A stretch of 64,000 nucleotides of DNA from Verrucomicrobiota bacterium (GCA_016235595.1 JACRJX010000048.1:62001-126000); one strand, 5' to 3'; positions 34,501 through 43,276 are shown, numbered from the stretch's first letter. Notes: generated by a model not told the origin, from the sequence alone. A program made the numbers and translations.

Positions 34501-35817
34501 ATGAAACGAATCATCCAAACCATCATCATCGCGAGTCTCGCGCTTGCCGCCACCGGCACGGCAGATGACGCGAAACCAGCGCGGCCGAACATCCTCTTCA
34601 TTCTCAGCGACGACTACGGCCTCGACGGCGTCGGTTGCTACGGTTCCGACCGGTTCAAGGACAAGACGCCCAATCTCGACGCGCTGGCGAAATCCGGCAT
34701 CCGGTTCACGCACTGTTTCTCAATGCCGCTTTGTGGACCATCGCGTTGCACGATCAACACCGGCCGCTACGGCTTCCGCACGGGCGGCTCGACGAACCCG
34801 TCGGCCCACAACCCGTCGTTCAAGAATGAGCCGTCGCTCGCCCGCACTCTCAAGCAGGCCGGCTACGTCACCGGCATGGCAGGCAAGTGGCGGCAGATGA
34901 GCGACACGCCCGGCGACTGGGGCTTCGACGAATGGCTCACCGACCCGACGGCGGGTGGATGGTACTGGAAGACGAGCTACACCAAGAACGGCCAGCTCGT
35001 CGAGACAAAGCAGGACGTTTACTGCCCCGACGTGTGCATGGACTTCACGCTGGATTTTCTCCAACGGCACCGCGAGGAGCCGTTCTATTTTTACTTTCCA
35101 ACGCACTTCATTCACGGCCCGATCCTGCGCACGCCGGATAGCAAGGGCGAGGGCAAGGCGGATTATTACGAAGACAACGTCGCCTATCTCGACAAGCAGG
35201 TTGGCCGGCTCGTCGCCTGTCTCGACAAGCTCGGCCTGCGCGAGAAGACACTCATTGTGTTTACTGGCGACAACGGCACCGCGCGGTTCGGCGCCGACCG
35301 GTCACTTATCAACGGCCGCAAGATCAACGGCCAGAAAGGCTCCATGCTCGAAGGCGGCAGCCGCGTGCCGCTTATCGCGAGTTGGAAAGGCACAATGCCT
35401 GCCGGCAGGGTTCTCAACGACCTGGTGGACTTCAGCGACTTCTTCGCGACGTTTGCCGAACTGGCCGGCGCGAAAATGCCGGAGGGTGCGACGTTTGACA
35501 GCCGGAGTTTCGCACCGCAGTTGCGTGGCGGGAAAGGCACATCGCGCGACTGGGTCTTTGTCCAGCTTGGCGCAAGATGGTATGCTCGCGAGCAGGGTTT
35601 CAAGCTCACCCAGAGCGGTGAGTTGTACGATATGAGCGACGCGCCGTTCGCGGAGAAGACAGTCGCTGCCGACACGAAGGACGAGGCTGCCATCGCCGCC
35701 CGTGGACGCTTGCAATCCGCTCTCGACAAACTTAGTCCCGCCACCGGCAAGATTGCCCCTGACGGGCCGAAAAAAGCCAAGGCCGGCAAGAAGCGCAAGA
35801 AACAGCAGCAGAACTGA
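34501..35817 (+). CDS. Sulfatase S8 (paralogue of S2, GKWR active-site loop)
   Basis: 438 residues with a signal peptide of the IIQT type (MKRIIQTIIIASLALAATG), which the next gene repeats. The formylglycine motif is CGPSR (Cys 78). LSDDYGLDGVG and TGDNGTAR carry the metal ligands. As in the sulfatase at 17158, the GKWH loop has lost its histidine, here GKWRQM. The two proteins share DMSDAPFA near the end and several central segments, although they lie 17 kb apart. The tail is basic (KKAKAGKKRKKQQQN). Loss of the histidine that contacts formylglycine in arylsulfatase A suggests an altered active site. Confidence 0.9.
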   Translation: MKRIIQTIIIASLALAATGTADDAKPARPNILFILSDDYGLDGVGCYGSDRFKDKTPNLDALAKSGIRFTHCFSMPLCGPSRCTINTGRYGFRTGGSTNPSAHNPSFKNEPSLARTLKQAGYVTGMAGKWRQMSDTPGDWGFDEWLTDPTAGGWYWKTSYTKNGQLVETKQDVYCPDVCMDFTLDFLQRHREEPFYFYFPTHFIHGPILRTPDSKGEGKADYYEDNVAYLDKQVGRLVACLDKLGLREKTLIVFTGDNGTARFGADRSLINGRKINGQKGSMLEGGSRVPLIASWKGTMPAGRVLNDLVDFSDFFATFAELAGAKMPEGATFDSRSFAPQLRGGKGTSRDWVFVQLGARWYAREQGFKLTQSGELYDMSDAPFAEKTVAADTKDEAAIAARGRLQSALDKLSPATGKIAPDGPKKAKAGKKRKKQQQN

Positions 35818-35880
35818 CCCACGACGAAACGACGTTTTCGCCCAGCCTGGCACAAAGGAATCGCGAGAAGAGCGAAGAAC

Positions 35881-37287
35881 ATGAAACACATCATTCAGAC
35901 CATCGCTATCGCAAGCGTCGCGCTCATCGCCGCCGGCAGGGCCGATGCGGCAACGCCGTCTCGGCCGAATATCGTCGTCATCCTCGCCGATGATCTCGGC
36001 TACGGCGATCTCGCCTGCTACGGGCATCCGAGCATCCGCACGCCGAACCTCGACCGCATGGCTGCCGACGGCATGCGGTTCACCGACTTCTACGTCGCGG
36101 CGGAAGTCTGCACGCCGAGTCGCGCGGCGTTGATGACGGGCCGGTTGCCGATCCGCAGCGGCATGTGCGGCGACAAACGCCGCGTGCTTTTTCCAAACTC
36201 GACGGGCGGCTTGCCTGCAACCGAGTTGACCATTGCGAGGATGCTTAAGGAGTGCGGCTACGCCACGGGCTGCGTTGGCAAGTGGCATCTCGGGCATCAC
36301 CCGCAGTTTTTGCCGACCAGCCATGGCTTCGATTCTTACTTCGGCATCCCCTACTCCAACGACATGGATCGCGATACCAGCGTCGGACCCAAAGGCCGCG
36401 CAGCGTTCTGGGCGCCGAAGAGCGAGTATTGGAAGCCGCCGTTCATGCGCGACGCGGTCGTGCTCGAACGCGGTCCCGACCAGACGCAGCTCACGCCGCG
36501 CTACACCGCCGAGGCGCTGAAGTTCATCCGCGCCCATAAGGCGAAACCGTTTTTCCTCTACTTCGCCCACAACTTCCCGCACGTGCCGTTGTTCGCCTCG
36601 GAGAAATTCCACGGCAAGAGCCGGCGCGGGCTTTACGGCGACGTGGTGGAGGAACTCGACTGGAGCGTCGGCCAGGTGCTCGATACGTTGCGCGCCGAAG
36701 GGTTGGCGGAAAACACGCTGGTCTTCTTCACCAGCGACAACGGCCCGTGGCTGACCTTCGAAACGCACGGAGGCTCGGCTGGCCCGCTGCGCGACGGCAA
36801 AGGCTCGACGTGGGAAGGCGGCATGCGTGAACCGGGCATCGCGTGGTGGCCTGGACGGATCAAGCCCGGCGTCATCAATCACGAACTGGCCAGCTCGCTC
36901 GACCTGTTGCCGACATTCGCGGCGCTGGCCGGTGCGACGCTCCCGCGCAATCTGCTTCTCGACGGCGTGGACATGTCGCCGTTGCTCTTTGGCACGGGAC
37001 CCGGCAAGCGCGACACGATGTTTTACTACCGCGGCACGCAGCTTTTCGCTGTGCGCAAGGGGTCTTTCAAGGCGCACTTCATCACGCGCTCCGGCTACGA
37101 CAAGGAACCGCCCGCGCCGCACGACCCGCCATTGCTGTTCGACCTCGGCAGTGATCCCGGTGAGCGGTTCGACGTGGCCAAGGATCATCCCGGCGTGCTT
37201 GCCGACATCGCAAAGGAAGTGGAGCGCCACCGCGCCACCGTCACGCCAGTCCCATCGCAGTTGGAGGAGGCCGTCAAACAGAACTGA
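35881..37287 (+). CDS. Sulfatase S9
   Basis: 468 residues. The signal peptide (MKHIIQTIAIASVALIAAG) is a close copy of the previous gene's, although the mature proteins are of different sulfatase subfamilies. The formylglycine motif is CTPSR (Cys 77) in AEVCTPSRAALMTGRLPIRS. ADDLGYGDLACYG, GKWHLG and TSDNGPWL are all intact. It resembles arylsulfatases of the GalNS/ARSA group, with the SKGSTWEGG-type loop present as KGSTWEGGMREPGIAWWPG. The C-terminus is plain (EEAVKQN), without a basic tail. A YkgJ-like gene begins 11 bp downstream. Confidence 0.93.
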   Translation: MKHIIQTIAIASVALIAAGRADAATPSRPNIVVILADDLGYGDLACYGHPSIRTPNLDRMAADGMRFTDFYVAAEVCTPSRAALMTGRLPIRSGMCGDKRRVLFPNSTGGLPATELTIARMLKECGYATGCVGKWHLGHHPQFLPTSHGFDSYFGIPYSNDMDRDTSVGPKGRAAFWAPKSEYWKPPFMRDAVVLERGPDQTQLTPRYTAEALKFIRAHKAKPFFLYFAHNFPHVPLFASEKFHGKSRRGLYGDVVEELDWSVGQVLDTLRAEGLAENTLVFFTSDNGPWLTFETHGGSAGPLRDGKGSTWEGGMREPGIAWWPGRIKPGVINHELASSLDLLPTFAALAGATLPRNLLLDGVDMSPLLFGTGPGKRDTMFYYRGTQLFAVRKGSFKAHFITRSGYDKEPPAPHDPPLLFDLGSDPGERFDVAKDHPGVLADIAKEVERHRATVTPVPSQLEEAVKQN

Positions 37288-37298
37288 GAGCGTTTGGA

Positions 37299-37637
37299 GT
37301 GACAACGGACTTTCATTGCTCGCACTGTGGTGAATGTTGCCGGATTCCGGGGCAGATTCATCTGACCGACGCCGACATCACGCGGCTGGCGACGTTGCTG
37401 GGTTTGACGGAGCACGAGTTCATCCAGTGTTACGCTGAACTGGCGCGCGATCGGCACGATCTTGTGATCAAAGGCGATCCCGCATCGCCGTGTTTGTTCC
37501 TGAGCGACAACGACTGCGTCGTCTATCCCGCGCGGCCGCAGCAGTGCGCGGGTTATCCGGTGGAGTGGAACAATCCCGGCTGGGAACAGATTTGTCGACC
37601 GAAACCGCAGTGGAGCGAGCATAGTCCGCCGAGGTGA
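37299..37637 (+). CDS. YkgJ/UPF0153-family cysteine-cluster protein
   Basis: 112 residues from GTG 37299, with TTGGAG just upstream. The N-terminal cluster CSHCGECC, followed later by CLFLSDNDCVVYPARPQQCA, matches the YkgJ/UPF0153 family, which is thought to bind zinc or an iron-sulfur cluster. There is no signal peptide, so it is cytosolic in an otherwise secreted gene set. Its role is unknown. A link to sulfatase maturation would be attractive because iron-sulfur enzymes can generate formylglycine, but this protein lacks the radical-SAM CxxxCxxC motif and is far too small, so that function is not supported. Confidence 0.82.
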   Translation: MTTDFHCSHCGECCRIPGQIHLTDADITRLATLLGLTEHEFIQCYAELARDRHDLVIKGDPASPCLFLSDNDCVVYPARPQQCAGYPVEWNNPGWEQICRPKPQWSEHSPPR

Positions 37638-37688
37638 CGGAAGCCACGCAGCCGCGGCCATACACTCCAGAGATAACGAGATGACGCC

Positions 37689-39281
37689 ATGAAATTCCTC
37701 ACGTTCCTCCTCGCATCGCTCTGTGTCCTCTACGACAACGCCGCCGCCGCTGACACGCCACAGAGGCCCAACATCCTCGTCGTCCTCGCCGACGATCTCG
37801 GCTACGGCGACATGCAGTGCAACAACCCGCAACGCGGTAAAATCCCGACTCCGAACATGGACCGACTTGCCACTGAGGGAATGCGCTTCACCGACGGGCA
37901 TTCTTCATCGGGCGTTTGCTCGCCGTCGCGCTACGCGCTGCTGACAGGGCGCTATCACTGGCGCACGCGGCTGCAATCGGGCATCGTCGGCGTGTTCGGC
38001 GACCCGCTCATCGCGCCGGACCGGCTGACCATTGCCGGCCTCGCGAAGCAGCACGGCTACCGCACGGCCTGCGTCGGCAAGTGGCACCTCGGCCGCGACT
38101 GGGGAATTCCTGAAGACAAACGCGCACTGTTTCATGTCGGCAGAACTCTGATCGCAGCGAGTGACGAACACCGGGCCGCGTGGCGGGAGTTGTTTTCCAA
38201 ACCCATCGCCGGCGGGCCGACCACGCGTGGCTTCGACGAATACTTCGGCACCGACGTGCCGAACTGGCCGCCGTATTGTTTCATTGAGAACGACCGCACC
38301 GTCAGCATCCCGTCAGAGCTTCTGCCGGTCGAGTTGCTGAAGAACCATCTGGCGAGCTTGCAAGGCCCCGCGCTGAAAGACTGGAAGCTGGAGCTGATTC
38401 TACCGACGCTCGGCGACCGCGCGTGCGAGTTCATCGCCCGGCAGGCGACGGCGAAGCAGCCGTTCCTGCTCTACATGCCGCTGACGGCGCCGCACACGCC
38501 GCTGGCTGTTGCCGACGAGTGGAAAGGCAAGAGCAGTCTTGGCATGACCTATCCAGACTTCGTCATGGAAACCGACGCCATCGTCGGTCGCGTGCTCGAC
38601 GCGCTCAAGAAGAACGGAGTCGCGGACAACACGCTGGTCTTCTTCACGAGCGACAACGGCTGCGCGCCCTACATAGGCGCGAAGGAGATGGAGGCGAAGG
38701 GCCACTTTCCCAGCGGGCCGTTGCGTGGCTACAAGGCCGACGTGTGGGAAGGCGGCCATCGCGTGCCCTATGTCGTGCGCTGGCCCGGCGTGGTGAAACC
38801 CGGCAGCGTCTGCCGGCAACTCGTGCATCAGACCGATATCATGGCCACGCTCGCCGACGTCCTCGGCGCGAAGCTGCCGGACAACGCCGGCGAAGACAGC
38901 TTCAGCCTGCTGCCTTTGCTGCGGGGCGGCTGCGAACCGGTGCGCGCCCACGCCGTGAGCTGCGCGGCCCGCGGCGTCGCCGGTCTCCGCCAGGGTCCGT
39001 GGAAGCTCATCTTCGAACGCGACCCGCAGGCGAAGACGGACGCGCGGCTCTACAATCTCGACGACGACCTCAGTGAAACGAAGAACCTCGCAGCGGAGAA
39101 ACCGGAACAGGTCGCCGGGATGAAAGCGTTGATGGAGAGGCTCATCGCTGAGGGCCGCAGCACACCCGGCGCGGCCCAGAAGAACGACGTCGAAGTCAAG
39201 ATTCACAAAGGAGGAGTCGTCGTCCCCGGCAAGAAGCCGGCCCAGCGCGCCAAAGGCAGGAAGGCGGCAGCGGCGAAGTAA
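37689..39281 (+). CDS. Sulfatase S10
   Basis: 530 residues with a signal peptide (1-21). The formylglycine motif is CSPSR (Cys 77) in SSGVCSPSRYALLTGRYHWR. ADDLGYGDMQ, GKWHLG and TSDNGCAPYIG are intact. The TGRYHWRTRLQSG segment, the insert around HRAAWRELFSKPIAGGP and the loop YKADVWEGGHRVPYVVRWPG relate it most closely to the sulfatase at 41580 (VWEGGHRVPF). The C-terminus is basic and Ala-rich (RAKGRKAAAAK). Substrate unknown; such enzymes are usually named arylsulfatase or GalNAc-6-sulfatase. Confidence 0.93.
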   Translation: MKFLTFLLASLCVLYDNAAAADTPQRPNILVVLADDLGYGDMQCNNPQRGKIPTPNMDRLATEGMRFTDGHSSSGVCSPSRYALLTGRYHWRTRLQSGIVGVFGDPLIAPDRLTIAGLAKQHGYRTACVGKWHLGRDWGIPEDKRALFHVGRTLIAASDEHRAAWRELFSKPIAGGPTTRGFDEYFGTDVPNWPPYCFIENDRTVSIPSELLPVELLKNHLASLQGPALKDWKLELILPTLGDRACEFIARQATAKQPFLLYMPLTAPHTPLAVADEWKGKSSLGMTYPDFVMETDAIVGRVLDALKKNGVADNTLVFFTSDNGCAPYIGAKEMEAKGHFPSGPLRGYKADVWEGGHRVPYVVRWPGVVKPGSVCRQLVHQTDIMATLADVLGAKLPDNAGEDSFSLLPLLRGGCEPVRAHAVSCAARGVAGLRQGPWKLIFERDPQAKTDARLYNLDDDLSETKNLAAEKPEQVAGMKALMERLIAEGRSTPGAAQKNDVEVKIHKGGVVVPGKKPAQRAKGRKAAAAK

Positions 39282-39304
39282 CATCCAACATTCCGCGATA
39301 TGCT

Positions 39305-40099
39305 ATGAAACAAACTACCGTCTTCCTGGCCATTGTTGCGCTGGTTCTTGCTGCGCACGCTCGCGCTGCGGAATCCACGCTGCAACCGCTGATGCTCGTG
39401 CCTGACAAGGTTATTTTCGCCGACGACTTTTCCAAGCCGCGCAACGACCTGAAACCAAAGAAGGCGGAGGACGGAGATTCATGGGTTCCGAACCAGGGTA
39501 CACGCTGGGTTGTCGAGGACGGCGTCTTGCGCGGGCGGCCTTCGTCGCCGGAGTTTCAGGCGTCGCACAAGACGCATCAGGGCCTGCACCCGCGCATCGT
39601 GCTCGCGAAGACACCGCAGGATTACATCCTGCGATTCTCCATGCGCATCGTGGATGGCAAGCCGTTCGTGGCGGGCCAGCGCCGTTCGATCCCGCCGTTC
39701 ATCGAGATAGGCCATCACATCGCGCGGGTGACGTGGGGTGCGAACGGCGCGCTGTTGCTCGCGGACGGCGACAGCCTGCAGATCGCGAGCGCACCGGATT
39801 TCAAACTGGAGCCGGGGCGTTGGTATCACGTGATGGTGGAGAAGCGCGCCGATGAAGTTGTGGTGCAGTTCGCCAACGGTCCGACGTTCTACGGCAAACA
39901 TCCCAGCTACAAGAGCGATAAACACTTCGTCATGGTCGGCGGTCTTGAAGGCGGCGTGATGGAACTCGACAATGTCACGGTTTGGTCGCTCAGGGAAGGC
40001 ATGCAACCCGAATGGGCGCGGACACTGGCGAAGTTCCCGCCGCCGCAGGATGTGCGCATCAAGCCCGCGAAACCAGCCGTGGAACCCAAGGCGAAGTGA
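39305..40099 (+). CDS. Secreted LamG/DUF1080-like concanavalin-fold protein
   Basis: 264 residues with a signal peptide (1-21, ending ARA). The mature part reads as a single jelly-roll: FADDFSKPRNDL, WVVEDGVLRGRP, YILRFSMRIVDGKP, GRWYHVMVEKRADEVVVQF and MELDNVTVWSL. This order is typical of DUF1080 (3-keto-disaccharide hydrolase-like) and LamG domains, which are numerous in Verrucomicrobiota and Planctomycetota. It may bind or cut a glycan; no catalytic residues can be assigned. The C-terminus is Lys/Pro-rich (IKPAKPAVEPKAK). It lies 23 bp after one sulfatase and 5 bp before the next, so it belongs to the same transcript. Confidence 0.72.
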   Translation: MKQTTVFLAIVALVLAAHARAAESTLQPLMLVPDKVIFADDFSKPRNDLKPKKAEDGDSWVPNQGTRWVVEDGVLRGRPSSPEFQASHKTHQGLHPRIVLAKTPQDYILRFSMRIVDGKPFVAGQRRSIPPFIEIGHHIARVTWGANGALLLADGDSLQIASAPDFKLEPGRWYHVMVEKRADEVVVQFANGPTFYGKHPSYKSDKHFVMVGGLEGGVMELDNVTVWSLREGMQPEWARTLAKFPPPQDVRIKPAKPAVEPKAK

Positions 40100-40104
40100 T
40101 TTGC

Positions 40105-41583
40105 ATGAAGGCTCACCGGTTGTTCACACTCGCCGCCGCGCTGCTCGCGCCGGCGCTCGACGCGCAGGCCGCGGAGAGGCCGGACATCTTGTTCCTGATG
40201 CCCGACCAGATGCGCGGGGATTGCCTGTCGGCACTCGGCCATCCGGTTGTGCACACGCCGCGGTTGGACGAACTTGTGCGGCAGGGCGTGCTTTTCCGGC
40301 GAGCGTATTCCACTGTGCCATCGTGCATCCCTGCACGTTATGCGTTGTTGACCGGCACGTCGCCGCAGGCCAGCGGGGTCGTGGGCTATGGGGCCAGACC
40401 GATCACGACGCCGACGCTGCCGGGATTGTTGGCCGACGCCGGCTACATGACGGTGCTCGTTGGTCGCAACATGCACCAGCTTCCCGGGAGCGGCACCTGC
40501 GGTTATCAGAAACAGATTCTGGGTTCGACATACGTGGCGGACGACGACTACGACGCCGACCTCAAGAAAGCCGCGCCGGATTGCGGCGGCATTCGCAGCG
40601 TGGTCGCGAGACTCGGCTTGAACAACAATCTCTGGCCCGCCGCGCCGTGGCCGCTCGCCGATGCGCTTCATCCCACCGCGTGGATTGCACGGCAAGCCCA
40701 GCAGGTCGTCAGTAGCACGCCCGCCGGCCAGCCGTTGTTCCTGACCGCGTCGTTCTATTCGCCGCATCCGCCGTTATTCCCGCCGAAGAAGTTTTTCGAT
40801 GCGCTTCTGAGAAAAGAACTGCCGCGCCCGGCGCACGGCGACTGGGTGGATTGGGCAGTGCTGTCACCGGCGGGCGACAAGCAGGGGCATCGCGTCCGGC
40901 TGGAAGACGAGGTGTTGCGGCGCGCGCAGGCCGGTTACTTCGGGTTGATCGAGCACCTCGACGAACAGATCGGCCCGCTGATCGCCGCCTTCAAGGCCCG
41001 CAGTGAGCAGGCCGGGCGGGCGTGGGTCATTGTGGTGAGCTCCGATCATGGCGAGATGCTCGGCGACCACGGCTACTTCCGCAAATGCGAGCCGTATGAA
41101 GGCTCCGCCAACATTCCGCTCATCGTCGCCGGTTCACCCTCGCTCGGTTTCAAACCCGGCGGGCGTTGCGACCAGCCGGTCTGTCTCGAAGATATTCTGC
41201 CAACGCTGATGGAATTGGCGCGCATCAGCCGTCCGAAAACTGCGGATGGTTTCAGCCTGGTGCCGGCATTGCGCGGCGAGGGCCGTGTGGCACGCGACTG
41301 GCTGCACTTCGAACACGCGCCCTGCTACAGCAAGGTCCAGGCGTTTCACGCGCTCACGGACGGCCATTTCAAATACATCTGGCGTCCCGCGGACGGCACC
41401 GAGCAGTTGTTCGACCTGGACTCGGACCCGCGCGAGGAACACGACCTCTCGAAACTCCCCGCAGTGCAGCCATGGCGCCAGCGGCTCATCGAGCGGCTCG
41501 CGGGCCGCCCCGAAGGTTTTTCCGACGGGCAACACCTTATCGCTGCGCGGCCGTATCCCGCCGTGCAGAAGAAATCGCCATGA
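40105..41583 (+). CDS. Sulfatase S11 (choline-sulfatase/phosphonohydrolase-like branch)
   Basis: 492 residues from ATG 40105, with a signal peptide (1-23). The formylglycine motif is CIPAR (Cys 74) in VPSCIPARYALLTGTSPQA. The first metal site reads LMPDQMRGDCL rather than ADD, the GKWH loop is replaced by VGRNMHQLPG, and the second metal site is SSDHGEMLGDHG. These changes are typical of the choline-sulfatase/iduronate-sulfatase/phosphonate-monoester-hydrolase branch. With the gene at 31390 it forms the minority subfamily of this island. The C-terminus is short and only mildly basic (VQKKSP). Its stop overlaps the next start by 4 bp. Confidence 0.88.
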   Translation: MKAHRLFTLAAALLAPALDAQAAERPDILFLMPDQMRGDCLSALGHPVVHTPRLDELVRQGVLFRRAYSTVPSCIPARYALLTGTSPQASGVVGYGARPITTPTLPGLLADAGYMTVLVGRNMHQLPGSGTCGYQKQILGSTYVADDDYDADLKKAAPDCGGIRSVVARLGLNNNLWPAAPWPLADALHPTAWIARQAQQVVSSTPAGQPLFLTASFYSPHPPLFPPKKFFDALLRKELPRPAHGDWVDWAVLSPAGDKQGHRVRLEDEVLRRAQAGYFGLIEHLDEQIGPLIAAFKARSEQAGRAWVIVVSSDHGEMLGDHGYFRKCEPYEGSANIPLIVAGSPSLGFKPGGRCDQPVCLEDILPTLMELARISRPKTADGFSLVPALRGEGRVARDWLHFEHAPCYSKVQAFHALTDGHFKYIWRPADGTEQLFDLDSDPREEHDLSKLPAVQPWRQRLIERLAGRPEGFSDGQHLIAARPYPAVQKKSP

Positions 41584-43073
41584 AACCACTCCGCGTCTTC
41601 CTCGCCGCTCTGTTCCTGGCTTCGTTGGCCTCGTCCCGCGCCGAGCCCATCCGGAATCCCAACATCGTTTTTATTCTCGCCGACGATCTAGGCTATGGAG
41701 ACTTGGGCTGCTACGGCGCGACGAGGGTGAAAACGCCGAACATTGACCGGTTCGCCCAACAAGGGCGGCTCTTCACCGACGCACACTCCCCTTGTGCCGT
41801 CTGCACGCCGACGCGCTACGCGATCATCACAGGCCGCGAGTACTACCGCATCGGCCGGAAGTGGAACCGCGACTGTCTCGTGGAGCCGGAGCGGATGACT
41901 ATCGCCTCACTCTGCAAGTCAGCCGGCTACACCACCGCACTCGTCGGCAAGTGGCACCTTGGCTACGGCGTGAAAGAACCGGACTGGAACGGCGAACTCA
42001 AGCCGGGGCCGCTGGAATGCGGCTTCGATTCGTTCTTTGGCACAGCGATGACGCACAACGAGCCGCCGCAGGTACTCGTGGACAACCATCGCGTTGTCGG
42101 CCTCGACCCGGCTGACCCGATCAAAATCCTGCCGGCGCAGCCGCCGAAGTTTCCACACGGCGTCTTGCAGGGTGGCAAGTCCGCGCTGGTGAAGCACGAC
42201 GAACTGTGCGAGCTGCACACGAAGAAAGCCGTCGCGTTTATTGAGCGGAACAAGGACCGCCCGTTTTTCCTCTACTACGGCACGATAAACGTCCACGTGC
42301 CGATCGCGCCCGGCAAACGCTTCCAAGGCAGCAGTGGGATGGGCGCATATGGCGACTACATCCAGGAACTCGACTGGGCCGTGGGCGAGGTTCTTGGCGC
42401 GCTCGACCGGCTCGGCCTCGCGGAGAAGACGCTCATCTTTTTCACGAGCGACAACGGTGGCGTGCTGCACCGCGATGCGGTGAAGGCCGGCCATTTTGCG
42501 AACGGCGATCTGCTCGGCCAGAAGACTGACGTGTGGGAAGGCGGCCATCGCGTGCCGTTCATCGCGCGCTGGCCGGGACGCATCCCCGCCGGCACGCGCG
42601 CGGGCGATTTCATTGCGCTGACCGACATGCTGGCGACGTTCGCCGCAGTGCTCGGACGCAACCTCGGCCCGGAAGAAGGGCCGGACAGTTTCAACGCACT
42701 GCCGGCGCTGCTCGACACGCCAGGTCGCAAGCCCGTGCGGACATTCGCGACGTTCATCGGCACGGGTGGCGTCGGTGTCCGCGAGGGAAAGTGGCTCTTC
42801 TTCCCAAAGCGCGGCTCCGGCGGCTTCTCCACCGACCTGACAGGGCCATGGATGCAACCATGGAAGATCGGCCGCAAGACCAGCGACTACACCGCCGACG
42901 GCCAACTCAAACCCGATGCGCCGCCGGGCCAACTCTATGACCTTGAGAAAGACCTTGCTGAGACGACGAACCTCTACAACGAGCATCCCGACATCGTGAA
43001 ACGCCTTGGCGAGTTGCTGACATCGATCAGGAAGAAAGGAAACACCGCGCGAGGACTGGCGAGCGGGCGTTAG
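41580..43073 (+). CDS. Sulfatase S12
   Basis: 497 residues from ATG 41580, which overlaps the previous stop (ATGA). The signal peptide covers 1-21 (FLAALFLASLASSRA). The formylglycine motif is CTPTR (Cys 75) in CAVCTPTRYAIITGREYYRI. ADDLGYGDLGCYG, GKWHLG and TSDNGGVLHRD are intact. Closest in layout to the sulfatase at 37689, sharing TDVWEGGHRVPFIARWPGRI. The C-terminus is moderately basic (KKGNTARGLASGR). A much longer frame from 41166 runs inside the preceding gene and was rejected. The 137 bp behind it contain an unexplained coding-like stretch and an inverted repeat. Confidence 0.93.
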   Translation: MKPLRVFLAALFLASLASSRAEPIRNPNIVFILADDLGYGDLGCYGATRVKTPNIDRFAQQGRLFTDAHSPCAVCTPTRYAIITGREYYRIGRKWNRDCLVEPERMTIASLCKSAGYTTALVGKWHLGYGVKEPDWNGELKPGPLECGFDSFFGTAMTHNEPPQVLVDNHRVVGLDPADPIKILPAQPPKFPHGVLQGGKSALVKHDELCELHTKKAVAFIERNKDRPFFLYYGTINVHVPIAPGKRFQGSSGMGAYGDYIQELDWAVGEVLGALDRLGLAEKTLIFFTSDNGGVLHRDAVKAGHFANGDLLGQKTDVWEGGHRVPFIARWPGRIPAGTRAGDFIALTDMLATFAAVLGRNLGPEEGPDSFNALPALLDTPGRKPVRTFATFIGTGGVGVREGKWLFFPKRGSGGFSTDLTGPWMQPWKIGRKTSDYTADGQLKPDAPPGQLYDLEKDLAETTNLYNEHPDIVKRLGELLTSIRKKGNTARGLASGR

Positions 43074-43182
43074 CGCAGCGCGAACTGGCACTGCGCTGCG
43101 AGCCGGAAGAGTTGCGCAGCCGTTGGGAGCACAGCCGGCTTGAGATTGACCGGATGCGCGAGCAGAATAGCGAGACCAATTG

Positions 43183-43276
43183 CGGAAGACACCGAACACA
43201 CGGAAGGACCATGCGTTTAAAACAACCTGCCTGGCGGTTTCGATCGCTCCTACTTCCCCTCCTCCTGTGTCTTCCG
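43183..43276. repeat. 10-bp perfect inverted repeat flanking the start codon of sulfatase S13
   Basis: CGGAAGACAC at 43183-43192 and its exact complement GTGTCTTCCG at 43267-43276 lie either side of ATG 43211. The right arm falls inside the signal-peptide codons. Folding of the mRNA would place the start codon in a 74-nt loop. Related GTGTCTTC words occur in two other sulfatase signal peptides (about 18567 and 32893). Confidence 0.5.

Noticed and set aside
37299..37637. YkgJ-like protein as a sulfatase-maturing iron-sulfur enzyme
   Set aside because: Too small, and it lacks the radical-SAM CxxxCxxC motif; no support beyond location.
41166..41579. N-terminal extension of sulfatase S12 into S11
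   Set aside because: Out-of-frame shadow of S11; ATG 41580 gives a proper signal peptide and an ATGA overlap.
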